Shown: positions 44,495 through 57,800 of the stretch, piece after piece
How the letters are laid out: every line of letters begins with the position of its first letter
How positions within the stretch are numbered: position 1 is the stretch's first letter
Source of the DNA: Anagrus nilaparvatae
Taxonomy: Eukaryota; Arthropoda; Insecta; Hymenoptera; Mymaridae
Reading direction: 5' to 3'
Length of the DNA stretch: 64,000 nucleotides
Assembly: GCA_022575985.1 (NCBI GenBank)
Contig: JAKSXM010000247.1
Coordinates: 1,635,501 to 1,699,500 of the forward strand
Translations under genes and position numbers: made by a program
Notes under the pieces: model-generated
Databases searched by the model: none
The model's input: the letters and a program-made list of their open reading frames with translations, nothing else
What the model was told of the DNA's origin: nothing

Positions 44495-47400
44495 TTAATA
44501 AGGATGAAGAGCAGCGATTCCCAGCCTTGGAGGTTCGGCGTAACTGTGTCGGTATCTTGCTGGTGTTGGGGTAATCTCGAATGCAGGTCTTGCATTATCA
44601 CGATCAAGACCGGGATATCTTTCTTTTTCTGAGAGCTCCTGGTAAAGAAAAGGCCTTGGTCTTTGTTGTTGCTTTTCTCGTAAATCACGAGCTTGGAGAC
44701 CTCGTAAATACTCGGCTCTAGCCTGAAAAAAAGAATTGAAAAAAAAATTAACACTAAAATCAATTTTAAATTTCCTACGCATGAAAGGTAATTTTATTCA
44801 AAATGATCAACGTCATTATTTTTCTAAATAATATACAATTTTATAGTTTTTTTTTTCTTCTTCTCCAATAATGCATAGCAAGGACTGTTTATATCTACGT
44901 GCAGCTAATTTTAAAAAGAAGGAAGTTATACTACATCCAGAGAGGTAAAATATAACGGAAATTTTAATACTACCTGTAATACTACTGCATGTCAATTATT
45001 TTTCATTATATTTTATTATTTAATATAAAGGTATAAATTTATAAATTGTAATTTATATAACTACTGTTAACAAATTTTATTATTTATTAGACGTTTAATT
45101 TAATTTTTTTTTTTTTTTAATAGCGTACAAAATTTAATTTTCACTGTCCTCGTATTTATTTTGCCTTTTTATAAGCTAAACCAGTGTTCATCATTGGAGT
45201 AAGATAACTTTTTTGACAATTGAGCTTAGGGTAATAATTTAAATTTCACGAAACAGTTATTTTCCAGTTATATTTACAAAAGGAAGATATTTTAGTGACC
45301 CTTATTAACAATCCAGAAATTTACTACAAAAGGTTACTGGCAATGTATTTTAAAAGTAAAGAAAGTTTTTAGTTGATACAGGTAAAACTTTCTTCAATTT
45401 CAACCAAATTACTTTCAGTTGGTTTCGTTTTCTTCATCTTGTTATTTGTTCTAAACCTCGAAAACCACCTTTATATTTATCATGATCTTATTCTGTAATA
45501 GTTTGTAAATTAATGTCCCTTTTTAAAAGTATTAAAATATTCAAAACTTTTCAGAAAAAAGTATTTTTAACGATTCAATTTTATATCGTACAATAAGCTC
45601 GAAAATTTTTTTTTGGATTACTGAGTATTTTTAAATGGTATCAAAGAAGAAAACAATACTAATTATTGTTAAAAATCGGTAGAGCTAAACAAATTGTCTG
45701 ATATGAACATAAGCATGATTTAAGAAATATCTACAAATAAACAAAAATTTATACAGTTTTACTCGATAAAAAAAGCTCAAGTTTCAAATATGTATGAAAG
45801 TTATCTGAACGATAGTTTTAACTAAATTTTATACCCTCAAGAACCGAAAATTTTCTTGGTTAAGGTACAGAGCTTCGCTCTACAATTAGATATTGTATTG
45901 ATTTTTCAAAAAATTAAATAATACAACTTTAACAAAAATGTGATTAGATAATATAGTATTTAATAAACGTCGAGAAATTTTATGAAGGGTCTAAAAATAT
46001 CTAAGAATTTGTTATTTACAAAGTGAATAAAATTAGTACTTTTCCAGTGCATAAAAGAAGAATATAGAAGAAATGCAGCATTGGAAGGAAAGGTTAATGA
46101 AGAAGATCCAGTTAAAATACAATTAAGTAGCGTTATTTTAAAAATTATTATTTTAAACATTTAAATCACTTGAAATGTTTATTGAACTATGTAAATATAG
46201 ATAGAACTCAGACTTTTTTACTTAAAGAATGAAAATTTTTGTTGCTGAAAATACGATAAAAGACTTTAAGAAATAAATTTCAATTTAGGAATTAAATAAT
46301 TTTACAAAAATGAAGCAAAAAATTTTTTTGGAGAAGATTTTTAGAATATCCTTGTTTATTTTACTAATGACATTATGAAATAAGTTTTATAGAAAAGCAT
46401 GTATACCTGTCTAGGATCAATATCATGATTTCTCGGTCCTCTTAATTCTCTAGCAGCAAGTGGTACTTCGTAAAAACTTCTAGGTCTAATTCTACTATTT
46501 TCAATAATATCTTGATTTTTGTTATTAATATTATTGTTATTATTAATTTTATTATCACATGGTGAATAATTATTGTGTGGCTTTGATCTTGATCTATAAA
46601 TAATATCATTTTCTGGTATAACTTTTGAAGAAGTTGAATTTAATAAATTTAAATTATCATTATCCGTTGGATATGAACGTCTGTATAATCTCTCGTGTGA
46701 CGATGCTTTTAAATTTGATTGATGTTGCTGTTGCTGTTGTTGTTGATGGTGATGACGATTTATACGCTCTTCTTGTGATACTTGTCTTGATACTGGCTCT
46801 GATCTATATAAAAAATATGTAATTATTATTTTTGTAAAAAAAAAACATATCTTACAAGAGTTTACAGAAAAAAAGAAAAAAGAAAATGTTTTAGTAAAGT
46901 TTTATTATTTTATTATATTGTATCCTTAAGCTATTATTATATTCGTGAAGGGATATTTTTTTTTTAACAGAAACATAGAAAGAAAAAAACATGTACATTT
47001 ATTATTATTGGTTTTGCAAAGATATTTTTTTTTATTCTTAGAATTCTCGTGAGAATCTTTTAACTTTTTTTTTTAAAAATAAAATAATAAACTTTTTGTT
47101 TAAAAAATTATTTTTAACGATTAAACAATGTGCAAAATCAATATGGTTTGATGTTATTGAAGTGTAAATGGCTTTAAATAAATATATAGTCCTAGGAATA
47201 GTTTTAATTTTATGGCATAAAATATCAATATTTTCCCAAGATTTTGTTTTTTACATCCAGCTTAATTTTTTTAAAATCATTTTTCTCAAGCTATATGAAA
47301 ATAATCCAAGAATGCGTTTTTATTTTCTTAAAAATAATCCGTGAAATGATTTGGAAATTCTTATTTGATCGGTAGATATTTTGTAAAATACATTAAGAAA

Positions 47401-50400
47401 ATTGATATTCTTGCAATTTGGCTTACTCTTAACAAACTTTTACATAAAACGACGTTTAGTAATGAAAAATTTTACTTAAAAATCTCAAGAAGATAATAAA
47501 TTTAAAGTATATTATGAGCTATCTTCAAAAAAATGAAGAATGCCCTAGATCACACGTAAATTAAATTGTAATTTGTGACAGGGCATTCTTTATTTACACT
47601 ATTAAAGAATATTGCTAAAATTTTAAAGCATTTGCTTGAATATCCAAAATTCAAAACTTTTAAAAAAGTATGCAAATTATCTTCAAATTTCATGACTTAA
47701 CCATCCACACACACAAATTTAATTTTATAATGATATACAAAATTTAATAGAAAATTCAAGAATTTGCTTGAATATTCTAGTAATTGCTTGGATTTTCAAG
47801 GAATATGTTTGGTCATGGGCCATATACTATTTTTTTTTTATTAATGCAAATATCTGTGTTTTCTGGATACAAATAAAAAAAATAGATAAAAGAAAAAGAA
47901 TCTGTAAGATTGGGGGTTTTTTTGGGCTGATTTTAAGCATAATTCCTGGAACGAATTTTTTCTGAGATCGAGTAAAAATTTTGGCTCAATTTTTGGATTA
48001 TCTCGGGATATTTTACTTACTTCTCTTTTTTTCAGACAAATTTTACAAATATATGAAACGCAGTACAAAAAAACAAATTTCATAAAATTAAAAATCATAA
48101 TAAAATTTAAAAAATGTAGCAAAGTCCATAATTCGTACTCAAACATAATACTTCAGTATATCTCAGATTTTAGAAATTCTTTAGCTCTTATGTTATATTT
48201 TTTTACAAGGGCGGAGTAAAAAATTTTAGAAAATACTGCTATTTAGATAAAGATCAGAAAAAAAAATTTTCAAAACGGATTTGATCAATATTAAATACAA
48301 GCCTTGTACTTTTTAGGAATGTTAACCCACATAAATTGTATTGATAAAAAAAAAATTTGTTGTATAAGAGAACAGTTGATATCTTAGCGACTTTCCAATT
48401 AGTGAAAAAATGAAATAACCTCCTACTTAGGCATTTCTACGATAATAAAAACGGATCTTAAATAAGAAATTATATACACGTATTTGTACATAATATATAA
48501 AACACACCCAATAACAAATTCTTTGTATGTTACTACTACAGAACACACATTTAATTATACCTTGACTTTCATATTTTAGATTTTGTTCGATTATTTATGT
48601 CGCGATTAAATTTCCATTACACTACTATGAAGAAAAAAAAAACACGTGTTCAATTCCATAATTTTCTTCTTGTGAAAATTTTCTCATGAACTTTTTATTG
48701 GACGACGTGACAGATGATTTTTTTTTCTTATTAACTTTTACGAATGCTTTGTTATTATGTAATTATAATAATTTATTTATTAACCTAATTTTTTTTTCTA
48801 GATCTATTTAATTAGATCATATAAGTGAGAGAAATAATAAATGTATATAATTAGATTAAATTTTCTTAATAAGTAATTACTACTTAGATTACTTGGATCA
48901 TTAATTTTTTAATTAAATGCTATAAATATTAAAGCTGTAACTATTAATTTTTTATTTTAATGTTTATAATAGCTACTATATAATTTTTAATCATTACTTT
49001 AGAAGGGGAATTTGGGGTTTAATAGAATTTTTCATTAATACTTTAAGCTATATTTTGGGGTTCTGACATCAATTTTATGACCGAATAATTTTAAATTTTA
49101 CTTTATCCAAAAAATTATGACCTTTAAAAAGTATTATATGATATTACATTTTTTGCTGTACTTAAACCGAACTCAAAATCAAATCCGAGTTCAGAATCCA
49201 TCCATCACTCATAATTTTCGTCACAGAACTCCCTTTTGTACCCCTCCACAAAATCATCATTTTAGTCTACATGAAAACTCAAAATAAACGTTTCACTCTA
49301 TGTATGGTATAATAATAAAAAATCCAGCAATAAATTTTCCTATTTTCCACAAACTAATCTCCTTTACCCCATTTAAGTCCGTCCTTCCGTAAGTTTAAAA
49401 TTTCACTGAATTCAAAAATTCAAAATAAATATCTTACTCTACTATCTTTAATCTTCAACTTCTGTAAATTTATAAAAAAAATATTTTACGTTCAAAAAAT
49501 TAGTGCTTAGATTTTAGAAAAATATTTTTAAATTTACGATATAAATAGTTAACAAAAATAATTAGTAAATAATTAATAATTAGTAATCGTATCAGTATCT
49601 GAATGATTGTTCAGAATTTGATTTTTTTCATACTTTTTTAGAATTTGAGCAAAAGAAATTGATAAATATTCAAGCTAAAGATCACAGTTTAATATAAAAA
49701 AAAATTATCTTTTGAAGTCACAAAGAATTGAGAAACAAAGAATTGAAAATTTCAAGCCGTTTAGGTACTCAAGCATTTTCTTATACACGGGATAACCATT
49801 TAAAATTTAATCGGTCATGTACAGGAGCATAAAATATATCGTAAATATCGGTTAATTTTATGAAATAAAAAACTGTTCTGCCCAAAATTTTTGTGTTATC
49901 GTTTTAGTTAGGCTTCAAAGTAACCATTAAAAACAAAACTTTTACCATAAATAAAATTATTTATCAAATATTTCACATTTAATAAACAATGAAAATACGA
50001 AAATTCGACCATTTTTTTTATTGCTAGATTTGATTTTAGCATGTCAAAAAATTTAAAATGAAACATTTATTTTGAATTTTTTTATTCAGGTACTGAAGAG
50101 AGATTCGAAGCGTAATACATGGTAAATTTCAAATTTATATTTAGCATCAAAAGAAAAAAATGTTGGAAAAGGGTATTCAAAATTAAATTTTGAACTAAAA
50201 TTTTCGTTGGCATAAGACTAAGAATTATGCTGCTGTCAAGAAATTTTTAAAACGCTTCTCTGATACGTTAAAGAAACGAAAATAGATGAAATATTTGTTT
50301 TTTTACTTTTTTTCTGCATTTCCCGTATTATATATTTTCTTTTGTATATTTTACATAGAATTGGTGTATAGTGTAGAAGGGAGAATCGTGTATTGGGCAA

Positions 50401-52449
50401 TTTTTCTTCAAAATCAAAAATAATTGAAATGGCTGCTAAAAGAAAATGGTTAATTTTAGTTTCCATCATTAAGAAGTCTAAAAATTCCAAAAGTCAAAGG
50501 CAACTTGCCGAACAATTTAACATTAGCAAGACCAAAGTTCAAACAATTTTGAAAAAAGAAAAAGAACTTACTGATGAATGGAATCTAAATGGTTTAAGCC
50601 AAAACTCTAAAAAAAAGTTCAAAAGTGAAACTAACGAATTAGATGCAATCCTTTACGAGTGATTCTGTGTTGTTATACAACAGCTGTTTCCAGTAACAGG
50701 TCCAATATTACAAGAAAATTCCAAGTATGCAAAAAATGTGGTGAAAATTTTTTTTATACCCCCACCCCAAGCCTCTATGTATAGAGACCACCTCCTCATA
50801 GCGACCATTTATGGCCAGTCTAAATTGGGGTCGCTATTGAGAGGTTCGATTGTATATGAAATTTAGAAATAAAATATATAATTCATGCATTCCAAATAGT
50901 GTATTCCAAATATATTTGATTTCACTCTATTGAGCAAGATCGTCAGTAGTAAACTCGATTTATTTTTCTCATATATAAAAATCAGCTTTAAATCACTTTG
51001 ATTCTTTATATATTCTTGCAAACGCATTTCATTTGCGAGAATATATAGCTAAGATGTAGATAATGAATCTTATATATAACATGACCATAAGTAGTTGGTC
51101 CTGATAACTATAAAATTTAGAGAATGGAAGTTTAAATATCGAAGAAAAAACTGAGTTTTATACTAAAAAAATCTAAAAAGGAACGCTCTTTACTTTTAAA
51201 AACCAAGCCATAAATTTATTAAGAGCAACAAAAGAAAATAAAAATATTTAATATCAGTAATAAAAATTTTTTACCAAAGTATTACACATACTAAACACAT
51301 GTAAATAATAATTTTTTTTTATTATTAACAATATATACATATATATTTAACCTACATTTAAATAAAAAGCCATGATTTGTTTAAAATAATAATTATAATT
51401 GATGAAAAAAAAAGAACATTCCATTCAAGTATATTAACACACTTTCTAAATACTAAAAACACTCACACATTCATATACTCTAGTTAATTCCTTTATTATT
51501 TAACGAATATACTTAGGGTCATTACTTGACTTAATGCAAGAAAAAAAAATAATAAAAAATTAAACTCTCTAAAATGTCATCTTGTAAATATATGCATATT
51601 TATTGGCTATAATACAAACCTCTCATACGTAAGATAAATGACAGCATTATGCTATTATTATTTTACTACGAGAGTCTATAAAAAAAGCATTTATTAAACT
51701 TCTTACGCGTCAAGCTTTCATTTTACACCTTTATATAGATACTTTTTTTTTTTTAATTATATCTTGTAAACTGACAGATGTATTTATTTAATAATAACAA
51801 TAATAATTTTCTTTTTTATCATCGATATATTAATATATATAGAAAGTTTTCTTGTAATAAAATTGACGCTTTTTTTTGTTATTATAGAACAATGCATCAA
51901 AAAAATTACACCTTTTGTAATTTTAAGAAAAGTTAATAATAATCGTGACTGCGATTAATAGCAACAAAAAAAAATCATAAAATGATATTCTATCAGATTT
52001 ATGTATTAAGCTACTTATGAAAAACCGTTATAAATAAAAGAAAAATTTTTTTTACCTATGTACTGGTCTATTATCTTGTTGTAACTTGGGCCTAATAACA
52101 ACAGGTCTAGCAATTGATTCTCTTTCCATAGCTCGAAACATTTCTTTAGCATCTTGAAATCTTTCTTTTGGACTCGTTACTTCTGTTGGTGATATTCTTG
52201 GTTGATATTGCGGACTCGGTGATCTTTGTCGTAGCTCTGCACTGCGTCTTGCTGCTAATTTATTATTGTTATTTGTTCCGTTTATCATATTTGATAATCC
52301 ACGTTTTGTTAATAATGGTGCTGGTATTGAACGTTCTGGACTACAACTATTGTTTCTTATTATTCGAGGTAATGTCATATTACTATTTGGTTCACGATCT
52401 ATACTTAAATAATCTGGATCGTCATTTGCTACTACGCCCCAATCGTCAT
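44495..52449 (-). CDS. C-terminal exons of a large scaffold-type protein, possibly Par-3/Bazooka (partial)
   Basis: Three exons on the minus strand, 52,449-52,056, 46,803-46,407 and 44,722-44,495 (stop TAA), have clean GT..AG borders and matching phases and give about 339 codons. The first begins DDDWGVVANDDPDYLSIDRE, is rich in Arg/Pro/Ser, and holds ERFQDAKEMFRAMERE, a likely helix. The second has a His/Gln run and an Asn-rich stretch, then SFYEVPLAARELRGPRNHDI. The last carries AEYLRGLQARDLREK, RPFLYQELSEKERYPGLDRD and YAEPPRLGIAALHPY. The short conserved blocks separated by low-complexity linkers suggest the tail of a big scaffold. The pattern reminds me of the C-terminus of insect Par-3 (Bazooka), which organises apical polarity with aPKC and Par-6, but I could not confirm this. 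The 5' exons are not seen; introns exceed 5 kb, so they probably lie beyond the window. Confidence 0.85.
47537..47595. other. Foldback hairpin in an intron
   Basis: Arms aagaatgccct and agggcattctt (11 perfect pairs) enclose further pairing (tcaca/tgtga, aaatt/aattt), making a stem-loop of roughly 60 nt. It lies in the intron between the last two long exons of the minus-strand gene. It could be a tiny MITE or a microRNA-like precursor; nothing else supports either. Confidence 0.4.
50423..50855 (+). pseudogene. Tigger/pogo-type transposase relic with 3' terminal repeat
   Basis: The plus-strand frame (50,393-50,662) carries a CENP-B-type helix-turn-helix: SKSQRQLAEQFNISKTKVQT and ILKKEKELTDEWNLNG. 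It stops at a TGA where related proteins have Trp (LYE-stop-FCVV), and the next codons still match (VIQQLFPVTGPILQE). The rest of the transposase, including the catalytic DDE core, is missing. At 50,803-50,855 'attggggtcgctattgagag' followed by 'gttcgattgta' looks like the 3' end of a Tigger element. The copy lies in an intron, antisense to the host gene. Dead, with a large internal deletion. Confidence 0.7.
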
Positions 52450-54680
52450 CTGTAATTACAAAGCATATTCAACATTAATTTTATGATTAATTTATACATT
52501 TATTTATTTTATTTTTTCGTAAAATTTTTTTTAAGCTTAACTTTTTATTACAATATTATGGGCATCAACAGTTCACAGGTAAAAATTTATTAAAAAACAA
52601 TTAAAATAAAAAATATCTCAACCCCAATAAAATTTTATGATTTAATCATCTACACACAAAAAAATTATTTTATATTACATTATAAGTTTTGTTTGGGGAA
52701 TTTCCAAAAATGAATTTGAAATTTCAATACTGGTGAACTTATATGTTCAATATAGATTTTCAAATTTATAACTTTCATCCTTTTTCAGTATGAACGATAA
52801 GGATATTTTTTGAGATTTCTTGTTTTTATATCATTATTATTAACTACGATCATCCTATGCATCTATTTATATAACTTTTATTTAAGTTTACTTTTTTCAT
52901 GTTCTTAGACATACATCATCAACAAATTTTTAACTTAAATTTTTTAAATATTTCTTCTCGTATTTCTTTTCAAGTTAGATATGTAACATTTTTGATTAGG
53001 GCCAAAATGAAGCGATTACAGAAGTTTCAAGTGGTTTCACTCAGACCGTGAAAAATATTTATAGAGTTTGTTAATTATTTCCCTTACTATTAGTCTATAT
53101 ACATGAAACTTACACACAACATCGTAAACAACGATGAAACCAAAAAATGTGAAAAGTGATAGAAAAAATTAAATAATAAATACTTCTTTGCGCATATTGA
53201 TTTAAAACTCGCAAATAACGCAGTCGAAACTATACAGAATGAATACTCAAACATTTCTAATATATTCCTAAATATATTATTTCCATACAACAAAATTTAT
53301 GAATATAATATGTCAACGGGGAGGCTCAAATTTTTGATCCCACGGGTATACGCAAGGGTTAAAATTACTTATTTATGTCATCGAGTTAACCATTAATTAC
53401 AATTTAAAAATTTAACAATTATAATTAATTTTATTAAAAAACATTTTTTAATAGCATACAAGTTCATAAGAAGAACTATTTATATATACTCTAAAACGCA
53501 TTTCACTTGCGAGAAAAATTATCTATAATGAAAATAATATCATGTATAATTATAATGTTTAAATATTATGTTTTTATCAAGCTCAATCTATTATTATTTT
53601 GGTTTTTTCAATATCTAAATAGTTGGAAATTGAAGTACAGGTATCTATTTCTACGTTTCCGTATATTTATCAAAATCATGCATGCATCCGTTTCCAACTT
53701 TATTTTTATGCATATACATCGATTATATTTATCAGCCGTTTTACATGAACGATAATTATACTCGATGCAAGTTTTACGTGGAAAATAAAAGCGTATATTA
53801 TTTTAAATTAAGTAAAACATGCTCTCTTACCCATTATTTGGTTCGTTGCTTTTTATAAATATTGAATTTTATTTTAGAGATTTTAAAAATCATTAACATG
53901 TGAATTGTAATTATAGGCATATTTCTTTATTTACTGAAAAATATTTATTTGCAGAGAATTTTCTGTTGCGAAAATTGCTTTTAAGGTAAAAATTATTTCC
54001 TCAATGGAATAGAGGAATTCCAACTTCTTATGTAAAAAAGGTCATTGCATAAAAAATAAATAATTTTTGCTTTACCCCCAAGAAATCACAAATAAATAAT
54101 TACAATGCTTGTTTTTCAAGAGTATACACGCAAAATTAAGAATAATATATTAAAAATGCAAACAAAATTATTAGCAATTAAGCCAATAAATGAGATTAAC
54201 ATTACGTATCATCTTTTTACATATTAATTTGTATCAATTTAATTTAATTTTGTTGTAATAAATACAATCCGTTATATAAAGACAGAGAAATTTATAAGAA
54301 GATTAATTTGAAATATTAAATTAATGTGTTGACTTAAACATAATTATATGTAAATGTAAATAAACCTACTTTATATTTATAATACTTGATCTCATTTCAT
54401 TTCTAGATCTTTTTTATTATGGTACTTCAATTTTGTATCTCATTAAACGGTTCGAGTATTCTTGATGAATAAATATTATTCAATAATATGCCAATAACAT
54501 AAATTTTAACGTAAAATATGGTGCATGCGATTGAATAGTTCTCTTGATTTCGGTCAAGCTTAAGTTTATACTATTTTGATATAGACTTATAAACTATCTG
54601 ACCAGATTAAATTTTAACCATTTTGTGGATAATGAGCTTCACATAAAAATTTAATTTTTTTGGGTCTTACTTTACAGGGT
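52450..54680. other. Probable intron of the minus-strand gene, no gene seen
   Basis: AT-rich sequence upstream of the first visible exon. It contains a motif (aacgcatttca(c)ttgcgaga at about 53,494) shared with a hairpin at 51,009-51,047. Short frames lack domains. Confidence 0.5.
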
Positions 54681-54682
54681 TA

Positions 54683-54873
54683 GGTTGCTTTGCTACAAAT
54701 TTCAATCAAGATCAAAAATTTGCTTAAAATTAAATTTTTTTTTTTTGTTTGAGTAATATGCGTTATTTTTTTTAAGTTATTCGATAAAAATCGGAAGTGT
54801 ATCCTAAAACTTAAATATTCTGCTTGAAATTTCTGAAACTGAAATACTCTGTTTGAAAATTTAAGCAAAGCAA
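54683..54873. mobile_element. Small inverted-repeat element, about 190 bp
   Basis: Bounded by gttgctttgct and its complement agcaaagcaac. Inward similarity is weaker ('acaaatttcaa' against 'ttgaaaattt'). Words such as 'ttgcttgaat' occur around 7,700, 12,400 and 47,620-47,800, so it may belong to a dispersed family. No coding capacity. Confidence 0.45.
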
Positions 54874-54879
54874 CTTAAA

Positions 54880-57800
54880 AGTGTACATATTTAGTACAAA
54901 TAAACATTTACCCTCAAAAAATTTTTTAGTCCTATTTTTCATCTGTTCAGGAGCCAGGTCTGACAGGAGCAAATACTTTTAATTGAAATTTAGTTGTTGA
55001 CCCCAAAAATACCTCGCAGGATTAATAAGACTACTCTGATTCTTTAATAGTATTTATTTACCAAGTATGTGGATTTTAAATATGCAAAACTAATTAAAAT
55101 ATTTTCGCATTAAAAAAATCACCTATTAAATAAATATAAAAAACATATAATTATCTTAAAATATTATATCCATAAAGTGAAAAAATAGAAATTTTTTTAT
55201 TTATTTGACATTTTAAAAATAAGCAATATATTTTAAATACGTTAGAAATTTTCTAATTTAGCTTACATTCAAAAAGATTATTTAGAATGAATGTAATAAA
55301 CAACTCCTATAATAAATATACAATAAATTGAAAATATTTTTTTTTATAATATTTAATAGATTGAATTGAAGTTTCATCACGAATCTCACAAAGTATTCAC
55401 TCACTCATCATTATTTATTATTATTATTATTATTAGAAACAATAATAATTCGAAATATAATTGCATTCTTTTTCACATATTATATTTCTTGTAATCATAT
55501 TTTTCTTTAAAGTTTTGATGATCTAACTCAATTGATGTTTCTTATTATATATAGAGTTATAAATACGTATAAAAATTTATCAATAAATTTTTTAGAGGCC
55601 ATTATTTATAAAAATAATATTTTTTAAAAATATTTTCTTTTCTGTGTATGACGTGTGTAAAGATTTTTAATCATAAATCAATTTCTTCGATTTTTATATG
55701 TTTTTACGTATTTGGTATGAACAAGAGAATGAAATTAAAATTTCTATTAATTTTAATTGAATACTTTGTAGTATAAAGATAGAAAGTGAGTTTCGGGACA
55801 ACTCCTTTAGTTCTGGACACCTAAGATGATTTGCAAAATATAATATGATAAATTACCAATAATATTTTTTATTGAATAATCTTTTGATTATTGGCAGAGC
55901 CATCATTGAAAGTTTTTTGGTTTTTGTAAATTATAATTGAATTCACTATATGTTTTATAAAAGTTTATATAAATTTTAGGACTGTCAAATTACTTGATTT
56001 TTCAATTGATACTACTAATTTTTTTAAAAAATAAGGTGTTATTTGATTTTTAATCAATTGGGAATTCATTTTAATATACGATAAAGTTAAATTGAATTCT
56101 AAAATGAACCTTAAAATCTTGTAGGAACAAATATTCTAATAAAATAAAAGATTTATTTACTTTAGAATTATATTGAAATCTATCCAGATGTGTCCAAAAT
56201 CTATATATTTATTTTTATAAGTCTGTTTGAATAGTCCATTCTATGTATCTCAGATTATTTTTCAACTACTCAATTGCAACTATTGAAAAGTAGCATTGTT
56301 AATTGAAAAAAATATTTACTTAAACAATAATGAAATTATTAGCCTTCTTCATTATTAAAAACAAGGTAAAAAAGTAAGCAAAAAATTCATAATATTTACT
56401 AACACCAGATTGCAAAATATATTTAAATAACAAACAATATAATTGCTGAATTTATAATTTTTTCTTTGCTTTTTTAAACAAGCACATAAATCAGATGTAT
56501 AAGCAATTTTTTATTTATAACTTTATTATATTTAGTAAATAACAACAATTGTAAACATAAAAAAAGTAAAGGAAAAAATTTCAAAATCTTGCATATCATT
56601 TTATTTTTTGAATAACATTATCATAACATAAATAAAACCAATGTCCACGAGTAGGAGTTATAATTAAAAATAGTTGATGTCACACCTGTAGTAACAGTTG
56701 AGGTCATATAAATAAATAAAAATACACAAGCGTGAGAGAGTAAAGTTCCAGCCCTCTCGACTTACTAATACGACTTGAATGAGGTAGAGAGGTTAAAGAA
56801 AGGATATGAATGAGGCCAAAAGATGTTGTAGGATTTTTAACCTTCATTGGGAGTTTATTATAAGTACCCACTATTGATGACAAGATTGACCATCAAAATA
56901 ATAGATCTTTTTTATAATCATCAGATTAAATTTATTTTTTATTATTTTGACATAATGACCTACTTTATCATTTTTTTTAACAATGAAAGAAGGTTCGTAT
57001 CGACCTAAATTTTTGTAATCATTTGAAATTCTAAAATATTTGTATTTTAATTAAAAATTTTTTTTTCCTTTTAATAATTCATTATGGGAATTTAAAACTG
57101 TAACTCGCAGAAATAACGTTTTTTTTTTAAATTAATAAAAAAATTTAGTGTTTGTTAATTATTTTCAGCTCATCAATAAAAAATTTTAATAAAATTTTTT
57201 CACATAAAAAATAATTTATGCTAATATATAAAAATTATAATTAATTTATTTTTTAGGTAGGTATAAAAGGATATTTAATTAATTATAATTACGTAATAAT
57301 TTGATTTTATAATAGCAATGAATTATTATATTTTTGGTAAAAATAAATTTTTTTACTAAAATTATGTAAATTTCTAAATATAATTACGTTGTAAAAATCT
57401 CTGTGTTATTGAGGTAGCTCATTGAACCAGTGATTGTTACGAAAGTAGGCAATGATGTCTTAATACTTTAAATATTTTACTTTTTGAATAAAAATATTCG
57501 ATTGACTCTCATGATTTAAAATACAAATACTGAATCAGATCAGTAGTAAATAGAGAAATTAACTGCTTCTAATATACTCTAGCACGATAATTTTTTTAAT
57601 GTGATTTTAGTTGATGATTATTTGAAATTTAACAAAAATTTAAACTGTGCACTAAAATCTTTTTCAGAACAAAGTTTTAGTAGCAAGCTTCGATTTAAAT
57701 AAAAACGAATTAAAATCCTTCTTGGGTGTTAAATTTTATGACATTTATAAAAATTCTATTAAACACAGATGACATGAAAATAGCGAGAAAAAAAAATAAT

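Noticed and set aside
52168..52455. A 95-codon plus-strand frame
   Set aside because: Antisense shadow of a real minus-strand exon; made of hydrophobic low-complexity residues.
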